64,000 nt of DNA from Haloarcula laminariae. Its GTDB lineage: Archaea; Halobacteriota; Halobacteria; Halobacteriales; Haloarculaceae. The translations under genes were made by a program, and so were the position numbers. Shown here piece by piece: positions 15,978 to 23,040 of the stretch. Location: positions 496,001-560,000 of the forward strand of contig NZ_JAMZFY010000002.1 in assembly GCF_025457605.1 (NCBI RefSeq). Direction: 5' to 3'. The notes under the pieces are model-generated. The model ran no database searches. It saw only the letters and a program-made list of their open reading frames with translations, and was not told the origin of the DNA. The stretch's first letter is position 1, and every line of letters begins with the position of its first letter.

Positions 15978-15999
15978 CGTCCGAACGGAGATTTGAACC
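15978..15999. repeat. third copy of the tRNA-Arg 3' end
   Basis: This 22-base stretch matches the last 22 bases of tRNA-Arg at 16111-16132 with two differences: an a for g at the seventh base and the final base. It includes the T-loop part atttgaac, which the 49-bp outer copy lacks, so it is an independent copy. Confidence 0.7.
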
Positions 16000-16074
16000 G
16001 AGGCGAGAAATGCTCGCTTCGCTGCGCGGTCCTCGCGTGTTCACATATCCGCGCAGAGTTTCACCGACGCGGTT

Positions 16075-16123
16075 GCCTCGCTGTCGCTCGGCGGTTCGCG
16101 TCGGTAGAAACGTCCGGACGGAG
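16075..16123. repeat. 49-bp direct repeat, inner copy (joined to the intact tRNA-Arg)
   Basis: Exact match to 15877-15925. It overlaps the 3' end of the complete tRNA-Arg gene by 13 bases, so the repeat boundary is inside the T arm, where archaeal and bacterial integrases often recombine. Confidence 0.85.
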
Positions 16124-16183
16124 ATTTGAACTCCGGTCCCTGGCTCCGCAAGCCAAGAGGATAGTCCACTACCCTACCCGGAC
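16111..16183 (-). tRNA. tRNA-Arg (anticodon GCG)
   Basis: A complete cloverleaf on the minus strand. The 7-bp acceptor stem pairs GTCCGGG with TCCGGAC and ends with discriminator G. The anticodon arm TTGGC-TTGCGGA-GCCAG gives anticodon GCG, which reads CGC and CGU arginine codons. The T arm is CGGAG-TTCAAAT-CTCCG. CCA is not encoded. No intron is present at the usual position after base 37. The region downstream carries repeated copies of its 3' end. Confidence 0.9.
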
Positions 16184-16317
16184 TCATATTGAAGGAGGGT
16201 GGTCGCTTTGAAAAGGGTGACGGTTCGACCCCCACCACGCGAGGGGTGCCCACACCTCGCTCAAAGCCGTCTTTGACTCACCGAAAGGGGCTTTCTTTCA
16301 GGGGCTGTACCCCGGAT

Positions 16318-16821
16318 ATGGACAGACGAACCCTCCTCGGTACTGTCAGCTCCATCGGCGTCGCCGCACTTACCGGCTGTCTCTCAGACGGTACCGGCGA
16401 CAGCACCCCGAGTGCTACCGGAACCGGCGCTACCACCGCGACTCCCAGCCCCACGCCGACGCCGAACACGACGCTGAGCGACTTCACGTTCTCGGTCTCC
16501 GGAATCGAGAGCGGCATACAGACCGACTCGGCGACCGTCTCGGCCGACGACGGAAACGTCGTCGTCGAGGGTACCATCTGGGGCGCCGACGGCTGTCGGA
16601 CCGCCGAACTCCCCAGCGTCAACTACGACGGTACGACCGACGGGCTGACCGTCCCAGTCGAGACGACCGAGCGTGCGGACGCCGGCGACGGCTGTACCCA
16701 GGCGACCGTAGAAATAGCGTACACGGCAACGATATCCTTCGAGAACGGACTGCCGGACACCGTCGTCGTCACGCACGACCGCGGCGACGGGCCGGCGACG
16801 GTCACGACCACCTCGCTGTAG
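16318..16821 (+). CDS. Tat-type lipoprotein, unknown function
   Basis: A 167-residue secreted lipoprotein. The signal MDRRTLLGTVSSIGVAALTG has an RR pair and a lipobox Cys (LTGC) at about residue 21, suggesting twin-arginine export and lipid anchoring, which is the common route in haloarchaea. A Thr/Pro/Ser-rich linker (residues 27-51) follows, then a beta-rich domain of about 115 residues with the Cys pair GADGC and GDGC that could form a disulfide. I do not recognise the domain; it resembles small FxLYD-like surface domains. It stands between tRNA-Arg and the RPA gene. Confidence 0.72.
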   Translation: MDRRTLLGTVSSIGVAALTGCLSDGTGDSTPSATGTGATTATPSPTPTPNTTLSDFTFSVSGIESGIQTDSATVSADDGNVVVEGTIWGADGCRTAELPSVNYDGTTDGLTVPVETTERADAGDGCTQATVEIAYTATISFENGLPDTVVVTHDRGDGPATVTTTSL

Positions 16822-16954
16822 GGCGGACGTTTATATCCGATGCCGGAACCAGCCCGGCGTATGGTGACGCCGAGGACAGAACCGACAGACGGCAGCGGGT
16901 CGCTGGGGCAACGACAACGCTTAAGCGCGCCCCTGACCTGGCTCCCATAGATAG

Positions 16955-18394
16955 ATGGGCGAGATAGGGGATATCTACGCGGACCTCGAAACCGACGTCT
17001 CCGAGGAGGAGTTCCGCGAGGCCGTCGAGGAGAAGGTCGAACAGATGGGTGGCCTCGCCGACGAGGAGACCGCGGCGATGTTGCTGGCCCACGAGCTGAA
17101 CGAGGGTGAAGTCGAAACCGTCGCCGATATCGAACCGGGGATGGACGAGGTGAAGTTCATCGCGAAGGTGATGGCCATCGGCGACCTGAAGACCTTCGAG
17201 CGGGAGGGCGAGGACGAGGACGGCCGCGTCATCAACGTCGAGGCCGCCGACGAGACCGCGAGCGTCCGGCTGGCCTTCTGGGACGGGCAGGCCGTCGACA
17301 TCGCCGACGGGATGCTCTCCGTGGGCGACGTGCTACGCGTGAAGGGTCGTCCGAAAGACGGCTACAACGGGCTGGAGGTCTCGGTCGACAAGGCCGAACA
17401 GGACGAAGACGCCACCGTCGACGTCGAACCCGGCGACGGCTCGACCGTCGACGCGCTCACGATGGGCCAGTCGGACGTGACCCTGCGCGGGCTGGTGCTC
17501 GACACCGACAGCGTCCGGACGTTCGACCGCGACGACGGCAGCGAGGGGAAGGTGTCGAACCTCACACTGGGCGACGAGACCGGCCGCGTGCGCGTCACGA
17601 TGTGGGACGACCGGGCCGACCGCGCGACCGAAATCGAGCCTGGCACCGCCGTCGAGGTCGTCGACGGCTACGTCCGCGAACGCGACGGCGCCCTGGAACT
17701 GCACGTCGGCGACGACGGCGCCGTCGACGAGATCGACGAGACCGTCGACTTCGAGCCCGACGCCGACCCCATCGACAGCGTCGAGCTGGAGGCGACCGTC
17801 GACATCGCCGGCGTCGTCCGCTCGGCTGACCCCGTCCGGACGTTCGACCGCGACGACGGCAGCGAGGGGCAGGTACGCAACATCCGCGTTCAGGACGCCA
17901 CCGGCGACATTCGGGTGGCGCTGTGGGGCGACAAGGCCGACAAGGACATCCAGCCCGGCGACGAGGTGCTGGCCGCCGACGTGGAGATACAGGACGGCTG
18001 GCAGGACGACCTCGAAGCCTCCGCGAGCTGGAACTCGACTATCGTCGTCCTCGACGACGGTGCGACCCCCGCGGCCACGCCCGAGGAGGCCGACGACGAC
18101 CAGCACGCCGGGCTCTCCTCTTTCGCCGACGGCGATGATGGCAGCGATGCGACGGCAGCGGCCGACGCCGACGGCGGGGCGACGACCGACAGCGGTGACG
18201 CCACCGGCGGCACACAGGCCGCCGAACAGGTCGAATTCACGGGCACCGTGGTCCAGACCGGCGACCCCGTCGTGCTGGACGACGGGGAGCAGACGATGAG
18301 CGTCGAGACGGGCGAACGCGTCCAGTTGGGTCAGGAAGTCACCGTCCGCGGGGTCGTCGAGGACGGCCGACTCGACGCCGACGGCGTGTTCTGA
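16955..18394 (+). CDS. rpaC: single-stranded DNA-binding protein, RPA (multi-OB-fold)
   Basis: A 479-residue replication protein A. An N-terminal helical segment (1-60) is followed by three OB folds at about 66-145, 174-250 and 280-365, an acidic, Ala/Asp-rich linker (370-425) and a fourth OB-like C-terminal piece (428-479). Each of OB2 and OB3 starts with the same V-R-T-F-D-R-D-D-G-S-E-G loop. It coats single-stranded DNA in replication and repair. A single-chain RPA next to a histone gene matches the Haloferax RpaC locus, from which I take the symbol. The histone follows after 53 bases and has its own promoter. Confidence 0.85.
   Translation: MGEIGDIYADLETDVSEEEFREAVEEKVEQMGGLADEETAAMLLAHELNEGEVETVADIEPGMDEVKFIAKVMAIGDLKTFEREGEDEDGRVINVEAADETASVRLAFWDGQAVDIADGMLSVGDVLRVKGRPKDGYNGLEVSVDKAEQDEDATVDVEPGDGSTVDALTMGQSDVTLRGLVLDTDSVRTFDRDDGSEGKVSNLTLGDETGRVRVTMWDDRADRATEIEPGTAVEVVDGYVRERDGALELHVGDDGAVDEIDETVDFEPDADPIDSVELEATVDIAGVVRSADPVRTFDRDDGSEGQVRNIRVQDATGDIRVALWGDKADKDIQPGDEVLAADVEIQDGWQDDLEASASWNSTIVVLDDGATPAATPEEADDDQHAGLSSFADGDDGSDATAAADADGGATTDSGDATGGTQAAEQVEFTGTVVQTGDPVVLDDGEQTMSVETGERVQLGQEVTVRGVVEDGRLDADGVF
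17512..17548. repeat. 37-bp exact repeat inside the RPA gene, copy 1
   Basis: Identical at DNA level to 17833-17869, 321 bases (107 codons) away and in frame. It encodes the loop VRTFDRDDGSEG at the start of OB2. Third-position identity suggests recent conversion or duplication rather than conservation of protein sequence alone. Confidence 0.85.
17833..17869. repeat. 37-bp exact repeat inside the RPA gene, copy 2
   Basis: Second copy, in the equivalent loop of OB3. Flanking sequences differ at both DNA and protein level, so the match is confined to this stretch. Confidence 0.85.
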
Positions 18395-18415
18395 GGGGAA
18401 ACGACGCTACGGAAA

Positions 18416-18424
18416 CTCTTAAGA
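18416..18424 (+). promoter_or_regulatory. TATA box of the histone gene
   Basis: The sequence ctcttaaga lies 24-32 bases before the ATG at 18448 in the 53-bp gap after RPA. It indicates that the histone and the deacetylase-family gene can be transcribed independently of RPA and that the histone mRNA is leaderless. Confidence 0.65.
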
Positions 18425-18447
18425 CCGCAACACTCCCGGTTGTGGGT

Positions 18448-18885
18448 ATGAGCGTCGAGCTTCCGTTCGCGCCCGTGGACGCGGTCATCCGACGGAACGC
18501 GGACGGGTTGCGGGTGAGCGCCGGCGCGGCAGAGGAACTGGCTCGCCGAATCCAGGAGCGGGGCGCCACACTCGCCACGGCGGCCGCCGAGGAAGCGACG
18601 CGGGACGGCCGCAAAACGCTGATGCCGTCCGATTTCGGCGTCGAGGCCGTCCCCGACAAGGACGGTCTGGAACTCCCGGTCGCACCGGTCGACCGCATCG
18701 CCCGCCTCGACATCGACGACGACTACCGCGTCGCGATGGACGCCCGCGTGGCGCTTGCCGACATCCTCGAATCGTTCGCAGACGACGTCGCTGCCGCCGC
18801 GGCCGACCTCGCCCGCCACGCCGACCGGCGGACAGTGAAGGCAGCAGACGTCGAGACGTACTTCGAACTCGCCCAGTACTACTGA
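18448..18885 (+). CDS. hstA: archaeal histone with two fused histone folds
   Basis: A 145-residue double histone. The first fold (about 1-68) begins MSVELPFAPVDAVIRRNADG and ends RDGRKTLMPSDFGVEA; the second (about 76-145) begins VAPVDRIARLDIDDDYRV and ends RRTVKAADVETYFEL. Each keeps the R-T/K-x-x-x-x-D pair that closes the fold, so the chain makes an intramolecular dimer, as in other haloarchaeal histones. It is acidic, unlike eukaryotic histones, and studies in Halobacterium suggest a role in gene regulation more than packing. The stop is followed without a gap by the deacetylase-family start, so the two are translated from one mRNA. Confidence 0.93.
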   Translation: MSVELPFAPVDAVIRRNADGLRVSAGAAEELARRIQERGATLATAAAEEATRDGRKTLMPSDFGVEAVPDKDGLELPVAPVDRIARLDIDDDYRVAMDARVALADILESFADDVAAAAADLARHADRRTVKAADVETYFELAQYY

Positions 18886-19893
18886 ATGAACTTCGGCTAC
18901 CGCGAGATATGTCTCGACCACGACACCGGTGAGCGCCACCCCGAGAGCCCCGACCGCCTGCGGGCGGTCCGGCGCGCGCTCAAGGAGTGCCACGGCGTCC
19001 AGTACGTCGCGGCCGACGACGCCGACGTCGACCTCATCCGGGCCGTCCACGACGCCGACTACATCGAGGAGTTCCGCGAGTACTGCGAGGACGGCGGCGG
19101 CCACTGGGACGCCGACACGGTCGCCGTCGAGGCCACGTGGGACGCCGCGCTGGCCTCGGCCGGCCTGGCCGTCTGGGCGGCCGAGAACGCCGGGACGGAC
19201 GTCCCGGCCCGCCGGACTCCCTTCGCGCTCGGCCGCCCGCCGGGACACCACGCCGTCGGCGACGACGCGATGGGCTTCTGTTTCATCAACAACGCGGCCG
19301 TGGCCGCACAGGCCGCGCTGGACAACGGCGCCGATGGCGTCGCCATCCTCGACTGGGACGTCCACCACGGCAACGGCACGCAGGACATCTTCTACGACCG
19401 CGGCGACGTGTTCTACGCCTCAATACACGAGGACGGGCTCTACCCCGGTACCGGCGAAATCGACGAGACGGGTACCGGCGACGGCGACGGGGCGAACTGC
19501 AACGTCGTCTACCAGCCCGGCGCCGACACTGCCGACTACCTGGCGGCCATCGACGAGGTCATCGCGCCCGCAATCGCCGACTACGACCCCGACCTGGTGC
19601 TCGTGAGCGCCGGCTTCGACGCCCACGAACACGACCCCATCTCTCGGATGCGTGTGAGCACCGAGGGGTACGGGCTGATGACCGACCGGATGGTCGGGCT
19701 CGCCGACGACTGCGACGCCGGGCTCGGTTTCGTCCTGGAGGGGGGCTACGGCCTGGACACGCTCTCGGATTCCGTCAAGATGGTCCACGAGGTCTTCGAC
19801 GGCTACCAGCCCGTCGAGCCGGACGACGGCGTGAGCGAGGAGGCCCGCGAGGTGCTCGACGCGCTCGAACGTCAGGGCTTTGGCTCGAAGTAG
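18886..19893 (+). CDS. histone deacetylase-family protein (AcuC/HDAC-like amidohydrolase)
   Basis: A 335-residue zinc amidohydrolase of the HDAC superfamily. The charge-relay histidines are in RPPGHHAV (His121, His122), zinc ligands are in LDWDVHHGNGTQDIFY (Asp158 and His160) and SAGFDAHEHDP, and the late GGYGLD loop is present. All catalytic residues are kept. Substrates could be acetyl-lysine on proteins or acetylated polyamines. It starts on the base after the histone stop codon, so a link to chromatin is suggested by context but not shown. Its 3' end overlaps the CCA-adding enzyme gene by 22 bases. Confidence 0.9.
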   Translation: MNFGYREICLDHDTGERHPESPDRLRAVRRALKECHGVQYVAADDADVDLIRAVHDADYIEEFREYCEDGGGHWDADTVAVEATWDAALASAGLAVWAAENAGTDVPARRTPFALGRPPGHHAVGDDAMGFCFINNAAVAAQAALDNGADGVAILDWDVHHGNGTQDIFYDRGDVFYASIHEDGLYPGTGEIDETGTGDGDGANCNVVYQPGADTADYLAAIDEVIAPAIADYDPDLVLVSAGFDAHEHDPISRMRVSTEGYGLMTDRMVGLADDCDAGLGFVLEGGYGLDTLSDSVKMVHEVFDGYQPVEPDDGVSEEAREVLDALERQGFGSK

Positions 19894-21260
19894 GTCGCCA
19901 ACTCGACACCGAAACCGTCCGCCAGTGCCGCGATATCTTCGCCGACCAGTACCTCGTAACCGTCCTCCAGCGCCGACGAGATGTGGGGGCCGAGGCGGAC
20001 GTCGAGCAGGGCGTCGCTGTCGAGAAACGCACCGGCCGTCCGGAACTCCCGCGGCCGCTCGACCACGTAGCGGTCGCCCTCGATGAACGGCCCCGTCACG
20101 TCCGGGTCGTCGGCGTAGGCGTCGTAGAACCCGCTCGCGTGTTCGCGCACGTGGACCGGCGGCCCCTCGTGGCGCTCGACGGCCGGCCGCTCGAAGACGC
20201 TCAACTCGACGAGCAGGGCGGCGCCGTCCGTCCACGTCTCGCCCTCACCACCCTCCTCATCGGTCGCCAGCGCCGTCGACCGGAACACGTCGAACCCGCG
20301 GCGGTCGAGTTCCTCGGTCAGCCCCGTCAACGACTTTCGGAGCTGGGGCCAGAGCTGGTCGTCGACGATGTCTGGCCTGTCGAACCGCACCGCGACGGGG
20401 GTCGTATCTCGACGCTGGACGGCGGCGGCGACGCGTTCGCCGTCGTGGGCAGCCGGCTCGCTCGGCTCGAACAGCGTCGTCCGGGGCTCGCTCAGCAGCT
20501 CGCGGGCGTAGTGTTGCAGGCGGGCGACGTTCTCGGCCGAACACACTGCCGCGACGTTGCGGTCCGGGTCCGTCGGGTCGACCACGACGAGGGGGTCGTC
20601 GAACTCGGTGGTCCCGTGGTCCTCCGGGTCGAACGTCACCGGCGGCTGCCAGTCGGCCGCCGCCTCGACGAGCGCCCGGAAACTTCCGTACTCGACCGTG
20701 AGCAGTTCCGTCAAATAGCCCGAGAAGCCACGCGTCCGGAGGTCGCTCCCGTAGACGCCGATACCCTTCAGGAACTGTTTGGTGACGCGGACCTCGCCCG
20801 CGAGGCCGTCGTCCAGCCGGTCCGCCAGATACCGCGTGTGGAACGGCGTCCGGTCGACGGCCGACTGGATGGCCCTCGCCGACTCGACGGCGTAACACGG
20901 CACGAGGTCGACCGCGTACCCGTCCACTTCGCCGACGACGTAGGGGTGCTCGGCGTACTCCTCGTGGCCGTCCGGGAGGACGGCGTGACCCACCGAGAGC
21001 CCGTACTCCTCCAGTTCCGACCGCTCCAGGTCGGGCGAAAAGGCGACGAACACGTCCACGTCGCGGTCCCCCGCGGTCCACGTCCCCCGGGCCGTCGAAC
21101 CGACCTGCAGCACCTCGGCTTCGACCGGCAGGTCAGCCACTGCCTCCCTGGCCCGCTCCATCACCGTAGCTGCGGCCCCCTGTAACCGCTCGCGCTCCCC
21201 GTCGTCCGGCGTGACCCGCTCTCGGACCCGCGAGACGACGGCGTCGAACTCCTCACTCAT
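19872..21260 (-). CDS. cca: CCA-adding enzyme (archaeal tRNA nucleotidyltransferase)
   Basis: A 462-residue class I CCA-adding enzyme. The nucleotidyltransferase motif is GSTARGTWTAGDRDVDVFVA, with the metal-binding Asp67 and Asp69 and a third carboxylate in AVDLVPCY. The central and tail domains (VTKQFLKGIGVYGSDLRTRGFSGY and the C-terminal beta-rich region) match archaeal Cca proteins. It adds CCA to tRNA 3' ends, which is needed here because the three tRNA genes in this window do not encode CCA. I choose the ATG at 21260; an upstream ATG at 21275 adds only five residues. Confidence 0.93.
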   Translation of the reverse strand: MSEEFDAVVSRVRERVTPDDGERERLQGAAATVMERAREAVADLPVEAEVLQVGSTARGTWTAGDRDVDVFVAFSPDLERSELEEYGLSVGHAVLPDGHEEYAEHPYVVGEVDGYAVDLVPCYAVESARAIQSAVDRTPFHTRYLADRLDDGLAGEVRVTKQFLKGIGVYGSDLRTRGFSGYLTELLTVEYGSFRALVEAAADWQPPVTFDPEDHGTTEFDDPLVVVDPTDPDRNVAAVCSAENVARLQHYARELLSEPRTTLFEPSEPAAHDGERVAAAVQRRDTTPVAVRFDRPDIVDDQLWPQLRKSLTGLTEELDRRGFDVFRSTALATDEEGGEGETWTDGAALLVELSVFERPAVERHEGPPVHVREHASGFYDAYADDPDVTGPFIEGDRYVVERPREFRTAGAFLDSDALLDVRLGPHISSALEDGYEVLVGEDIAALADGFGVELATYFEPKP

Positions 21261-21353
21261 TGCCTGTGGCTTCACCGAGAGTGCGTGAAAGCGTGTCGAT
21301 GGACGACTGAAACGAAAGCCCTAATTACCAACTCGGGTTACAACCGAGTGCGA

Positions 21354-21426
21354 GCCGCCGTAGCTCAGTTGGTAGAGCACCTGGTTGTTACCCAGGTTGT
21401 CCCAGGTTCGAGCCCTGGCGGTGGCG
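21354..21426 (+). tRNA. tRNA-Asn (anticodon GTT)
   Basis: A 73-base cloverleaf. Acceptor GCCGCCG pairs with CGGTGGC and is followed by discriminator G. The D arm is GCTC-AGTTGGTAGA-GC, the anticodon arm CCTGG-TTGTTAC-CCAGG gives GTT, and the T arm is CCAGG-TTCGAGC-CCTGG. No intron and no encoded CCA. Confidence 0.95.
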
Positions 21427-21597
21427 TACTTCTGCGGCCAATCTGACGGTGAGCACAGCGAGCTGTTCGTGAGCGACGCGGATGTTTCCTGCTTGCACCG
21501 GGGTGTCGGAACGTCCGCGTGTGAACCTCCGGCCACGCGTTGTACAACGACTCCGACCCGACAGGCTAAAGATGCGGACCCAAGAAATCCCTCGTGA

Positions 21598-21672
21598 GGG
21601 CCCTTAGCTTAGTCTGGTTAAAGCGATCGGCTCATAACCGATTGAGCGCTGGTTCAAATCCGGCAGGGCCCA
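21598..21672 (+). tRNA. tRNA with anticodon CAT (probably Ile2, or elongator Met)
   Basis: A 75-base cloverleaf. Acceptor GGGCCCT pairs with AGGGCCC and discriminator A follows. The anticodon arm ATCGG-CTCATAA-CCGAT gives CAT; the T arm is GCTGG-TTCAAAT-CCGGC. It lacks the GGG:CCC anticodon stem pairs of initiators, so it is not tRNA-iMet. Elongator tRNA-Met genes in several haloarchaea carry an intron, and none is present here, which favours tRNA-Ile with agmatidine-modified C34. This is inference; identity elements alone do not settle it. Confidence 0.8.
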
Positions 21673-22026
21673 CTTACTGAACGTGCCATGCCGTATCCGG
21701 CAGGCGCCACAACAATATGTTCCGAGAGTCGTGACTAATCTGTTTGACGTGCTCGCTCTCAGCCGACCGTGAGTCATCTATCGTCCGAACGGAAAATTCG
21801 GGGCCGCCGCAACGCTCTGTTTTCGCACGGTGTCTTTACGAGTAGCGGCGGCTCGCTGTCTGAGTCGCTCTTCGTCACGCCAAACAGTATCGGTCTCTGG
21901 CCAAGTTTGATATAGCAGATAACGATATAACACCGCTCACAGCCGAACTGCGGATTCGACCGGAAACAGCTCCTTCACCTCTCCAATCGGCGAAATCCTT
22001 CAGTGGATGGCCAAAATACTGTTAGT
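21673..22026. other. 354-bp geneless, AT-richer stretch after the CAU tRNA
   Basis: No supported gene. It holds a 10-base echo of the tRNA 3' end (atccggcagg, 21695-21704), which is too short to call an attachment site, and an AT-rich motif gatatagcagataacgatataac at about 21909-21931 that resembles two other sites in the 22-27 kb region. The alpha/beta hydrolase promoter must lie at its right end, but no clear TATA box stands at the normal distance. Confidence 0.55.
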
Positions 22027-22869
22027 ATGGAGACAGAACGTACTGTCACGGTCGACGGGTCCCGAATCCGCTACCGCGTTGTCGGCGATGGGGCGCCCGT
22101 CGTTTTGCTTCACGGTGGCCGTATCGATGCCGCACGGGTCTCTTGGCCGCCCGTCATCGAGCGACTCGCACCCGACTATCGGGTCCTGGCCCCGGACCTG
22201 CTGGGCTACGGTGAGAGCGACCTACCGCCAGGTCCGTACTCGATACCGCGCCACGCGGGGATCGTCGCCGACGTGCTCGACGAGCTCGCTCTCGGACCGG
22301 TGACGCTCGTCGGCCTCTCCTTGGGCGGTGGCGTCGCGATGCAGGTCGCGTTGGACCGCCCCGACCTCGTCGAGCGGCTGGTTCCCATCGACCCGTTTGG
22401 CCTCGGTCGCGCGCTGCCAAACGGCCAGCTCTCGTACGCGTTCGCGCGCGTGCAACTGTGTAACAAGCTAGCTATCGCCGCTTTCCGACGGAGCCGCCGA
22501 CTCACGCGGGCGAGCCTCGGCGGTATCGTCCACGACCTCGATAGCCTGTCCCCAGCGGCCGTCGATGCCGTCTACCGAGAGGTCCAGCGACCCACCGCCG
22601 GTGCGGCCTTCCGACGCTTTCGGGACAGCGAGGTCACCCGCGAGGGCTATCGAACGACGTTTACCGACCGGTTCGACGAGTTCTCGATGCCGACGCGGTT
22701 CCTTCACGGAGCTCACGACGACCTGTTCCCGGTCGGGTGGGCCCGGCGGGCGGCTAGCGAGGTTCCGGACGCCGACCTGACCGTCCTGGACGACTGCGCT
22801 CACTGGGCGCCCCGTGAGAACCCCGACGCCGTCGCTACCCATGTCAGCGACGCGATTCCGGACCAGTGA
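22027..22869 (+). CDS. alpha/beta-hydrolase fold protein
   Basis: A 280-residue soluble hydrolase. The oxyanion region is VVLLHGGR, the nucleophile elbow GLSLGGG has Ser98, the acid is in HGAHDDLF (Asp231 or Asp232), and the base is His259 in DDCAHWAP. The triad and spacing fit the peroxidase/esterase-like alpha/beta-hydrolase_1 group, so a small ester or C-C bond substrate is possible; the true substrate is unknown. The ATG at 22027 opens METERTVTVDGSRIRYRV, a usual start; a GTG at 22003 would add eight residues. It lies in the looser region after the two tRNA genes. Confidence 0.85.
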   Translation: METERTVTVDGSRIRYRVVGDGAPVVLLHGGRIDAARVSWPPVIERLAPDYRVLAPDLLGYGESDLPPGPYSIPRHAGIVADVLDELALGPVTLVGLSLGGGVAMQVALDRPDLVERLVPIDPFGLGRALPNGQLSYAFARVQLCNKLAIAAFRRSRRLTRASLGGIVHDLDSLSPAAVDAVYREVQRPTAGAAFRRFRDSEVTREGYRTTFTDRFDEFSMPTRFLHGAHDDLFPVGWARRAASEVPDADLTVLDDCAHWAPRENPDAVATHVSDAIPDQ

Positions 22870-23040
22870 GGGCCTGTCGATAGATGCCACTGTTGTCGGA
22901 CTGTTCTGCGAACGTGCTACAATAAATCATATAGCGCGATATAGAACGGACTAATCGCGACTGAACCGTATCGCAAGTGGCGTCGTCGACCGGCCGGCAA
23001 CCACGGCCTGTTTTGCCCGTGACGGTCGAACGGGACGAAC

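Larger units (their letters stand above)
15754..16110. other. 357-bp geneless stretch with tRNA-Arg 3'-end copies
   Basis: No supported ORF. It holds a 49-bp exact repeat of the tRNA-Arg 3' flank, a third copy of the tRNA 3' end with one substitution, and small inverted repeats such as gagcgaagcgagc that are common in haloarchaeal intergenic DNA. The left end has the promoter of the lipoprotein gene (ttaaaac around 15802 on the plus strand reads as a T-rich box on the other). The structure suggests past site-specific insertion or slippage at the tRNA end. Confidence 0.7.

Noticed and set aside
18987-21185. A 732-codon plus-strand ORF covering the deacetylase and CCA-enzyme genes in other frames
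   Set aside because: It is Arg/Pro-rich with no domain and crosses two well-supported genes on both strands. Long spurious ORFs like this are usual in GC-rich haloarchaeal DNA; the same holds for other long Arg-rich readings in the window, such as 39899-42097.
21695-21704. Possible attachment site: 10-base echo of the CAU tRNA 3' end
   Set aside because: Ten bases can recur by chance within a kilobase, and no integrase or second copy further out was seen in the 21.7-26.7 kb region.
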